Source: Lewinellaceae bacterium (GTDB taxonomy: Bacteria > Bacteroidota > Bacteroidia > Chitinophagales > Saprospiraceae). From it: DNA of 64,000 bases. The DNA lies in the NCBI GenBank assembly GCA_020636135.1, contig JACJYK010000003.1, positions 186,001 to 250,000 of the forward strand, given 5' to 3'. Each line of letters begins with the position of its first letter. Within the stretch, counting starts at the first letter, position 1. Below are positions 46,012-52,739 of this stretch, in pieces. Below the pieces are notes generated by a model. That model ran no database searches. It was not told the origin of the DNA and saw only the letters and a program-made list of their open reading frames with translations. Position numbers and translations under genes: made by a program.

Positions 46012-46019
46012 TATCTTTG
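46012..46019 (+). promoter_or_regulatory. -7 promoter element for the GT5-like / DUF4270 genes
   Basis: TATCTTTG, an exact TAnnTTTG match, 51 bp upstream of the GT5-like gene start. It probably serves the three genes GT5-like, DUF4270 and DUF4290. Confidence 0.55.
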
Positions 46020-46069
46020 CACTCCTTGTTCCTTGAAAAACAATCCTTTAAAGGAAAATACACTGGGAA

Positions 46070-46882
46070 ATGAGTAAAAAACGCATCCTGTTTGTGACGC
46101 AGGAAATGAAACCGTACACGACTTTGTCCGAAATTTCAGAGATCGTGCGAAGGTTACCCACTTATATGCACGAACAAGGTATGGAGATCCGCATTTTAAT
46201 GCCACGGTTTGGTACCATCAACGAGCGCAGGCACCGGTTGCATGAAGTGGTCCGGTTATCGGGAATGAACATCATTGTTGATGACGATGACTATCCGTTG
46301 ATCATCAAAGTGGCATCCCTGCCTGGAGCTCGCCTGCAGGTGTATTTTCTGGATAATGATGAATTCTTCCGCCGGAAAAACCTGTTTAATGACGGCTCTG
46401 GAAAGCCCTTTGAAGATAATCTCGACCGGATGGTATTCTTCAGCAAAGGCGTTTTGGAAACCATCAAGAAATTCGGCTGGCCTCCGGATATCATCCATTG
46501 CCACGGGTGGATGACCAGTCTGGTACCGTTATACCTTAAGACCGCGTACAAGAATGAACCTTTGTTTGCCCACACCAAAGTGATTTATTCGGTCTACAAT
46601 CCCTCGTTGATACCTAACAATCTGGAAGAAAATTTTCGCGATAAAGCAGCGATTAACAATTTGGAATCGAGCCTGCTGGATGCATATACACCCAATAATG
46701 AACTCCACCTGGATCAAGGAGCTGTAACTTATGCCGATGCTGTCATTCAAGGCAGCGAAACCATTGACAAATCAGTTACTAATCAGTTAGCTGGTTCCGA
46801 AAAGCCGGTTATCCAGCACAGTGGTGATGACACTTATTTGAGTGAATACCTTAAGTTTTACCAGTCATTGCTGTCCTCATAG
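46070..46882 (+). CDS. Degenerate starch/glycogen synthase N-domain protein (GT5)
   Basis: A 270-residue protein equal to the N-terminal Rossmann domain of glycogen synthase (RILFVTQEMKPY, EIRILMPRFGTINERRHRLHEV, DIIHCHGWMTSLVPLYLKT). The whole C-terminal GT-B domain that carries much of the ADP-glucose site is absent, and the N-terminal K-x-G-G-L loop of active enzymes reads TTLSE. Catalysis of glucan synthesis is therefore unlikely. Short copies of this kind are widespread in Bacteroidota, often annotated as glycogen/starch synthase. DUF4270 starts 22 bp downstream, then DUF4290, so a role with cell-surface components is a reasonable guess. Confidence 0.85.
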   Translation: MSKKRILFVTQEMKPYTTLSEISEIVRRLPTYMHEQGMEIRILMPRFGTINERRHRLHEVVRLSGMNIIVDDDDYPLIIKVASLPGARLQVYFLDNDEFFRRKNLFNDGSGKPFEDNLDRMVFFSKGVLETIKKFGWPPDIIHCHGWMTSLVPLYLKTAYKNEPLFAHTKVIYSVYNPSLIPNNLEENFRDKAAINNLESSLLDAYTPNNELHLDQGAVTYADAVIQGSETIDKSVTNQLAGSEKPVIQHSGDDTYLSEYLKFYQSLLSS

Positions 46883-46904
46883 GCTTTTGCAAATGAATTA
46901 ATGC

Positions 46905-48233
46905 ATGAAAACACACCGTTTCTGGTTAGGGAGCGCCCTCCTACTGTTGGTAATGTGTAATGATCCTTCCCCGCTTGGATCCGATTTTCTCAAAGATGTC
47001 GAGTTGGATGTTGGGTTTACCGACACCTTTTCGGTAGCTGCCTTTACCATTCATGAGGATTCCATCGAAACCTATTCCCCGAGCAGTCTTACCCCTATTC
47101 GGACCTACCTGGTAGGTACCCTCAATGATCCCATTTTCGGGCGGACGGAAAGCAATATTTATACGCAACTTGACTATGATGTGTTTTCACCCCCAAGCTT
47201 TAGCAGCGCGGTACTTGATTCCGTCGTCCTGACACTGGCTTTCGACAGTCTGGGAATATACGGCGATACGACACAACCTATACAGATACAGGTTGACCGC
47301 CTCACCGAAAACATGAACATCGCCGATAACACCTATTCCAATCACGGATATTCAGGTAAAAAGGTAGGAGAGCTGACAAACTATATCTACAGCACAGACT
47401 CTGTCACCGTCGTTGAACCCAATTCATCCGGTGACCTGGATACGGTACAATCTGCTCCCCAGATACGGATTCGTCTGAATAATAGTGTTGGTGAAGAACT
47501 GATTGCCCTCGATACCAGCGGTGTGCTGGATGTCGACAACATTTACGATCACCTGTATGGGCTGGGCATTAAAACGGTCGCCTCCAATCAGGCTATGCTG
47601 GGCATCGACCTTAGTAGTGAATACTCCACACTGACGGTGTATTATGAAAGAAACTCGAATAAATACAAGTATTCTTTTCTGATGTCCTCCGCCGTCAAGC
47701 GCACCCTGGAATTTTCAACAGACCATACCGGTGCACCCATCGAGCCATTCATTGATGATTCGACGAGTGGAGACAGTCTTCTTTTTTTACAGCCTTTGAG
47801 CGGAACCAATATCCAGTTTGCCATCCCCGCTCTGTCGAAACTCAGTAATTATATTATCAATAAAGCAGAACTGGAGTGTTATGTAGCTACCGTTGATGGT
47901 GATGATCTTGATTTGTACCCGCCGGCAAAGCAGGTTGCGGCTTACGAGGAATACGAAAACGAACTTATCCCAACGTCCGATGTTTTCATTGGAAATGATG
48001 TACGGGTTTTACTGAGCACTTCTGGCGGCACCGTGGAAGAAATTAGCACCGGACTCTACCGGTATCGCGCCAATATTTCTTCCCAGCTTCAGGATATGAT
48101 CAACGGCATCGTTGAAAACAAGGTGTTTTTAGTACCTTACCCTCGCAGAGAGGACCCCAGGCGCACGATTGTCTACGGTCCCGATCATCCGGCCTACCCG
48201 ATGAAGTTAAGGATCACTTATACACTTAAATAA
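46905..48233 (+). CDS. DUF4270 domain lipoprotein
   Basis: A 442-residue exported protein; the signal ends at LLVMC (Cys18), a plausible though imperfect lipobox. The DUF4270 pattern is clear: DPSPLGSDFL near the mature start, YLVGTLNDPIFGRTESNIYTQL, then long beta-rich stretches and a final HPAYPMKLRITYT. The family is restricted to Bacteroidota and has no established function; members are predicted surface or periplasmic lipoproteins. It lies between the degenerate GT5 gene (22 bp) and DUF4290 (10 bp), and the three are probably one operon. Confidence 0.86.
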   Translation: MKTHRFWLGSALLLLVMCNDPSPLGSDFLKDVELDVGFTDTFSVAAFTIHEDSIETYSPSSLTPIRTYLVGTLNDPIFGRTESNIYTQLDYDVFSPPSFSSAVLDSVVLTLAFDSLGIYGDTTQPIQIQVDRLTENMNIADNTYSNHGYSGKKVGELTNYIYSTDSVTVVEPNSSGDLDTVQSAPQIRIRLNNSVGEELIALDTSGVLDVDNIYDHLYGLGIKTVASNQAMLGIDLSSEYSTLTVYYERNSNKYKYSFLMSSAVKRTLEFSTDHTGAPIEPFIDDSTSGDSLLFLQPLSGTNIQFAIPALSKLSNYIINKAELECYVATVDGDDLDLYPPAKQVAAYEEYENELIPTSDVFIGNDVRVLLSTSGGTVEEISTGLYRYRANISSQLQDMINGIVENKVFLVPYPRREDPRRTIVYGPDHPAYPMKLRITYTLK

Positions 48234-48243
48234 TTTTGCTTCC

Positions 48244-48882
48244 ATGCAATACAATTCAACAAAAACGCACCTCATCTATCCGGAATACGGTCGGCATATT
48301 CAGGAAATGATCCACTATGCCCGTACGATCGAAAATCCAAAGGAGCGGCAAGCGTATGCGGAAGAGATCATCCGTTTGATGCATTTCATTGATTCTCAGG
48401 ATAAATCGAATTTTGACAACGAAGATAAACTCTGGAAACACCTTTTTACGATCGCGGAATTTGATATTGACGTCATGCCTCCAAGCGGTGTCAAACCGAC
48501 CCGCGAAGAACTCGAAAAAGCTCCGCCGCGCGTAGAATACCCACAGAAAGATCCCAATTACCGGCACTATGGACTGAATGTCGAGCGCTTACTCGAAAAA
48601 GCAGTAGCCATGGAAGATGATGATAAACGCGAAGTCTTCGTAAATATCATCGGTTCATACATGAAGATGGCTTATAAAAACTGGAATAAAGAGCATTATG
48701 TCAATGATGAAATCATCAAAAACGACATTGCTCTAATATCCAAAGGAAAGCTGATTATGGATGAAGAAACATCCCTGGATTACCTGTCAACAGCACCACG
48801 TATCAACTATAAGAAAGCCAAGAAAAAAATGCCCAATAACAACAAAGGGAAGTCTGGCTCCAATAAATACCGGAAAAGGTAA
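48244..48882 (+). CDS. DUF4290 family protein
   Basis: A 212-residue cytoplasmic protein of the Bacteroidota-specific DUF4290 family. It begins YNSTKTHLIYPEYGRHIQEMI and is mostly helical; HYGLNVERLLEKA and EREVF-like DDKREVFVNIIGSYMKMAYKNWNKEHY are the conserved core. The C-terminal tail (about 190-212) is Lys/Asn/Gly rich and likely disordered, which suggests nucleic-acid or ribosome contact but does not prove it. Function unknown. murA follows beyond a terminator/promoter overlap. Confidence 0.88.
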   Translation: MQYNSTKTHLIYPEYGRHIQEMIHYARTIENPKERQAYAEEIIRLMHFIDSQDKSNFDNEDKLWKHLFTIAEFDIDVMPPSGVKPTREELEKAPPRVEYPQKDPNYRHYGLNVERLLEKAVAMEDDDKREVFVNIIGSYMKMAYKNWNKEHYVNDEIIKNDIALISKGKLIMDEETSLDYLSTAPRINYKKAKKKMPNNNKGKSGSNKYRKR

Positions 48883-48889
48883 ACCACTC

Positions 48890-48918
48890 TTGCATTAAGA
48901 TTATTTCTAATATATTTG
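48890..48918 (+). promoter_or_regulatory. Bacteroidota-type promoter for murA
   Basis: TTGC, 17-18 bases, then TATATTTG (48911-48918): a good -33/-7 pair. Transcription would start near 48923, inside the 5' arm of the terminator hairpin that follows. Confidence 0.65.
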
Positions 48919-48920
48919 CA

Positions 48921-48949
48921 GGGAAGTGCTATAGGCATTTCCCTTTTTT
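48921..48949 (+). terminator. Intrinsic terminator overlapping the murA promoter
   Basis: Stem GGGAAGTGC / GCATTTCCC (9 bp with one G-T pair), loop TATAG, then six Ts. It would end transcripts coming from DUF4290. Messages started at the overlapping promoter would lack the first bases of the 5' arm and should escape it. Confidence 0.75.
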
Positions 48950-49006
48950 GTTGTTTTGACCGGAGATCCACCGGACGGATCATCTGGATTCATTGAAATC
49001 TATATT

Positions 49007-50329
49007 ATGTCAGCCGAATCATTCATTGTTCAGGGTAATGCAAATTTATCGGGTGAAATAACTGCCCAGGGAGCTAAAAATGAGGCACTCCAGGTCATCA
49101 GCGCCTGTCTGCTCACTGCTGAGCCGGTGGTATTGGAAAATGTACCGGACATACTGGATGTACGTAAACTGATCACCCTGATTAAAGGTCTTGGCGTCCG
49201 GATCGACCGCATCGATCCACACACGTACCGCTTTCAGGCTGACAATATTGACCTTGAATATTTTGCTTCTGATGCTTTTCAACAGGATGCCCAGCGTATC
49301 CGTGGATCGGTGCTGCTGATCGGGCCGCTCCTGGCCCGGTTTGGTAAGGCCTATCTCCCCAAACCGGGTGGAGACAAGATCGGTCGCCGCAGGCTGGATA
49401 CCCATTTCCATGGCTTTCAGCAACTCGGTGCATCCTTTATCTACGATGAAAAAAATTATACCTTCTCCCTGCAAGCCACACAACTCACCGGTACGTACGT
49501 ACTGATGGATGAGATCTCTGTGACCGGTACGGGCAACATGATCATGGCCGCTACATTGGCTAAGGGGACCACTACGATCTATAATGCCGCCTGTGAACCC
49601 TATGTACAGCAATTGTGTGAGATGCTTATCCAGATGGGCGCCAACATCGAAGGGGTAGGCTCCAACCTGCTCCGCATCACCGGTGTATCCCAGCTGGGAG
49701 GGGCCACGCACCGGATACTCCCGGATATGATCGAAATCGGCAGTTTTATTGGACTTGCAGCCATGACCCAGTCTGCAATTACCATCAAGAAAGCAGGAGT
49801 CGACCATTTGGGTATCATACCGTCTACCTTTGAAAAACTGGGCATTCAACTGGAATTTCAGGGTGACGACATCTTCGTGCCCGCTATGGATGAATTGATC
49901 ATCCAACCTTTTATCGACGGATCCATTCTGACCATCTACGATGCGCCATGGCCCGGTTTTACCCCTGACCTCATGTCTATCATCCTGGTAGTAGCCACCC
50001 AGGCAAAGGGCAGCCTGCTGGTTCATCAGAAAATGTTTGAAAGCCGATTGTTTTTCGTGGATAAGTTAATCGATATGGGAGCACAGGTTATCCTTTGTGA
50101 TCCCCACCGTGCTACCGTGATCGGTTTGAACCGGAAGCAACCTCTGCGGGGAATAGAAATGACATCGCCTGACATCCGGGCCGGGGTCTCCCTGCTGATT
50201 GCCGCACTGAGTGCGGACGGGGAAAGTATCATTCACAACATCCAGCAGATCGATCGCGGTTACGAAAACATTGAGGGCCGCCTTAAAGCACTCGGTGCCA
50301 GGATCGAGCGTACCCTATTTGACAAATAG
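49007..50329 (+). CDS. murA: UDP-N-acetylglucosamine 1-carboxyvinyltransferase with Asp active-site residue
   Basis: Transfers enolpyruvate to UDP-GlcNAc, the first committed step of peptidoglycan synthesis. From ATG 49007 (440 residues) the protein begins SFIVQGNANLSGEITAQGAKNEAL, with the conserved Lys25 in AKNEA. RIRGSVLLIGPLLARFGKAYLPKPGGDKIG is the active-site loop; residue 123 is Asp (GAC at 49373), where E. coli MurA has Cys115. RRRLDTHFHGF and the C-terminal YDAPWPGFTPDL, FESRLFFVDKL and DRGYENIEGRL blocks follow. The Cys-to-Asp form is known to be active and fosfomycin resistant in other bacteria. The frame extends to 48956 (TTG), but that start has no family counterpart. Convergent with the polyprenyl synthase, 8 bp apart. 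Confidence 0.95.
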   Translation: MSAESFIVQGNANLSGEITAQGAKNEALQVISACLLTAEPVVLENVPDILDVRKLITLIKGLGVRIDRIDPHTYRFQADNIDLEYFASDAFQQDAQRIRGSVLLIGPLLARFGKAYLPKPGGDKIGRRRLDTHFHGFQQLGASFIYDEKNYTFSLQATQLTGTYVLMDEISVTGTGNMIMAATLAKGTTTIYNAACEPYVQQLCEMLIQMGANIEGVGSNLLRITGVSQLGGATHRILPDMIEIGSFIGLAAMTQSAITIKKAGVDHLGIIPSTFEKLGIQLEFQGDDIFVPAMDELIIQPFIDGSILTIYDAPWPGFTPDLMSIILVVATQAKGSLLVHQKMFESRLFFVDKLIDMGAQVILCDPHRATVIGLNRKQPLRGIEMTSPDIRAGVSLLIAALSADGESIIHNIQQIDRGYENIEGRLKALGARIERTLFDK

Positions 50330-50337
50330 CAACCTTT

Positions 50338-51303
50338 TTATTTACGCCGGGCAATAATAAAGTGAACGAGGTTCTTCAAGTGCTCGGTATTGACAAGGCC
50401 TTCGCTTTCTTCCAGCAGCTGTACTGCATCATCGGCAAGCTTATTCATCTTCTCCGTGGCATATTCAATACCTCCGCTTCCGCGGACAAATTCAATGATC
50501 TCACCCCGCTTGGATTTGTCCTCGCTGTGTCGTTTGATCAGGTGAATCATGTGATTCCTGGTTCCCGAATCACAATGTTTCAGGGCATAGATCAGGGGTA
50601 ATGTGAGTTTCTTCTCTTTGATGTCAATGCCTAATGGTTTGCCCACTTCTTCTTTACCATAATCAAATAGATCATCTTTGATCTGAAAGGATAGCCCGGC
50701 CGTCTCACCGAACAGGCGCATCCGCTCAACCATTTCCGGGGGTACGCCGGCGGAATAGGCCCCGGCAGCACATGCCGCAGCGATAAGGGACGCGGTTTTT
50801 TGCCGGATGATATCGAAATAAATGGATTCATCAAGGTTCAGCCCGCGGGATTTTTCCATTTGGAGCAATTCCCCTTCGCTGATCTGACGTACTGCCTCGG
50901 AGACGATGTGCAGCAATTGGTATTCTTTATGATCGAGGGCTAAAAGAAGGCCTTTAGAGAGTAAAAAGTCTCCAACCAACACAGCTGCCTTATGTTTCCA
51001 TAAGGCATTGATCGAAAAAAATCCCCGGCGCTTGTACGCATTATCAACCACGTCATCGTGGACCAATGATGCAGTATGCAGTAATTCAATCAGAGAAGCT
51101 GCCGTAAACGTGGATTCTTTGATCCCGCCACAGCTTTTCGCGGTGGCAAGGACAAATATGGGGCGAATCTGTTTTCCTTTTGATTTGATCAGATAGAATG
51201 CAATGCGATCCAGAAGCGGCACGCGGCTCCGCATGGATTCTTTGAAACGGGATTGAAATTCAGACAGTTCAGGCTCAATAAAAGCTTTGATTTCCGCTAG
51301 CAT
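50338..51303 (-). CDS. Polyprenyl diphosphate synthase (octaprenyl/solanesyl type)
   Basis: A 321-residue trans-prenyltransferase that extends isopentenyl diphosphate units, probably to the side chain of menaquinone. The first Asp-rich motif is LVHDDVVDNAYKRRG and the second KDDLFDYGKEE; GKQIRPIFVLATAK and GKPLGIDIKEKKLTLPLIY are the usual flanking blocks. Residues before the first Asp motif are small or aliphatic, which fits a long-chain product, but the exact length is not predictable by eye. Precursors would come from the mevalonate genes at 36.6-40.0 kb. Confidence 0.93.
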   Translation of the reverse strand: MLAEIKAFIEPELSEFQSRFKESMRSRVPLLDRIAFYLIKSKGKQIRPIFVLATAKSCGGIKESTFTAASLIELLHTASLVHDDVVDNAYKRRGFFSINALWKHKAAVLVGDFLLSKGLLLALDHKEYQLLHIVSEAVRQISEGELLQMEKSRGLNLDESIYFDIIRQKTASLIAAACAAGAYSAGVPPEMVERMRLFGETAGLSFQIKDDLFDYGKEEVGKPLGIDIKEKKLTLPLIYALKHCDSGTRNHMIHLIKRHSEDKSKRGEIIEFVRGSGGIEYATEKMNKLADDAVQLLEESEGLVNTEHLKNLVHFIIARRK

Positions 51304-51499
51304 CCGTGCTTGATCATAGTGAGGTAAGATACGAGATTTATCCTAGCAGGGTAACCCTATCCGGTCAGAATTCATCCGGGATCCCAATATAACTCCGGAA
51401 TGATCCGGGATTCCTTAAACACTTGCCTGAGGTGGAAATCCTGTGTTGCGGGATTGGTACGGAGAGGTTAAATTGGTCTTTCAATTGAAATATTTAAGA

Positions 51500-51507
51500 T
51501 ACCTTTG
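51500..51507 (+). promoter_or_regulatory. -7 promoter element for the DUF6427 gene
   Basis: TACCTTTG, an exact TAnnTTTG match, 31 bp upstream of the GTG start at 51538. The rest of the 51304-51499 gap holds only two similar ATCCGGGAT stretches (near 51374 and 51402) and no gene. Confidence 0.55.
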
Positions 51508-51537
51508 TCCGCGTTACCGTAAGAAATTCAGGGGTTT

Positions 51538-52512
51538 GTGTTAAGCTTATTTAGAAGAAATCACTTCTTTCGCAGTTTTTTACTCCTCTTTTACATCGGC
51601 CTGCTCAAGTTGCCGATGTTTTTCTATCCCCTATTCCCTGAACATCCGCAAGGCATCTTCAGCGATTGGGTATTTGAAGCCCTCCCCTCGAAAACAGGCC
51701 AGCTGATCCTGATGATTGTTCTGGTTTTCTTTCAGTCGGTCTTCTTAAATCACCTGATCATACGCAACCGCATGATGCGGGAGCAGAACCTTTTCCCCGG
51801 GGTGATCTATGCCCTCCTGACCAGTTTAATCCCGGAAACGTCCGGATTGTCATCAGCACTGATGGGCATGACCTTTATCCTGATTGCCCTGAACTATTCA
51901 TTTCGGATGTATAAACTGCCTGAATTTACCGGAAGTGTTTTCCAGACCGGGTTCTGGATTTCTTTGGCCGGGTTGTTCTATTTCCCCTACTTCGTCTTTC
52001 TCATCTTCCTGATCATAAGTCAGAGCATTGTCAAATACGTCAAGCCGCTTGATATCCCAAGGTTATTACTGGGCATGCTGGTACCTTTCCTGCTGATCTT
52101 TTATTATTACGTCTGGCACAACCGGATTGCGGATTTTATACCCGAGGTTCTGGTTGCTCACGCCGGGTTTTTTAACTGGCCCTGGAAATCGGATGCAATC
52201 CACTATACCCGCTATGCCTATATCGTATTACTAGTGGTGGGCAGTTTGTTCAATTACAACAACTATGTCAAGAAAAAGAATGTACAGGCGATCCATAAAA
52301 TAGATGTGCTGGTCTGGGGTTCTTTCTTTGCCGGTGGATCCGCTCTCTTTGCTGATCCACTGGAATGGTCCCATTTAATCGTATTATATCCTTTCGCGGC
52401 TTGTTTTATTGCCATGACACTGATCCAGATGCGAAACTTTCTGATGGCCGAGTTCGTACATATTCTGATGATCCTGGTCGGTTTTTACCTGCATTATCTG
52501 ACCTTTATGTGA
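51538..52512 (+). CDS. DUF6427 family membrane protein
   Basis: A 324-residue polytopic inner-membrane protein with about nine helices and very little outside the membrane. LSLFRRNHFFRSFLLLFYIGLLKLP at the N-terminus is the DUF6427 signature as I know it from Bacteroidota. The start is GTG (51538), consistent with the -7 element 31 bp upstream. No function is established for the family. Gene order gives no hint: the next gene is 227 bp away with its own promoter. Confidence 0.78.
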   Translation: MLSLFRRNHFFRSFLLLFYIGLLKLPMFFYPLFPEHPQGIFSDWVFEALPSKTGQLILMIVLVFFQSVFLNHLIIRNRMMREQNLFPGVIYALLTSLIPETSGLSSALMGMTFILIALNYSFRMYKLPEFTGSVFQTGFWISLAGLFYFPYFVFLIFLIISQSIVKYVKPLDIPRLLLGMLVPFLLIFYYYVWHNRIADFIPEVLVAHAGFFNWPWKSDAIHYTRYAYIVLLVVGSLFNYNNYVKKKNVQAIHKIDVLVWGSFFAGGSALFADPLEWSHLIVLYPFAACFIAMTLIQMRNFLMAEFVHILMILVGFYLHYLTFM

Positions 52513-52689
52513 GGCGCTGGGCAATAATAACCATATAGCCGGTAAAACCATTTGTTCAGAAATGTATGCTTATCTGCTTCATCCTTGTGAAATAGACCTC
52601 TTTTGTTCTGTGATCTTCAACACAGGCAGATGACCGGTTTGCATGGTTAATCTTTTCTTAACTCCTTTACTTATTGGGATTAATGGTCT

Positions 52690-52697
52690 TATTTTTG
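52690..52697 (+). promoter_or_regulatory. -7 promoter element for the DsbD-like gene
   Basis: TATTTTTG, an exact TAnnTTTG match, 43 bp upstream of the start. The preceding gap from 52513 has no gene or clear structure. Confidence 0.5.
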
Positions 52698-52739
52698 GGC
52701 TTTCATAGGTAAGCCGGTTTTTATTTTAACTCATTTAAT

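Noticed and set aside
46070..46882. Functional glycogen synthase, or a gene truncated by frameshift
   Set aside because: The C-terminal GT-B domain is not present in any downstream frame; DUF4270 starts 22 bp later, and short copies are usual in the phylum.
49046..50026. 326-codon open frame antisense to murA
   Set aside because: Shadow frame; the murA motifs are on the other strand.
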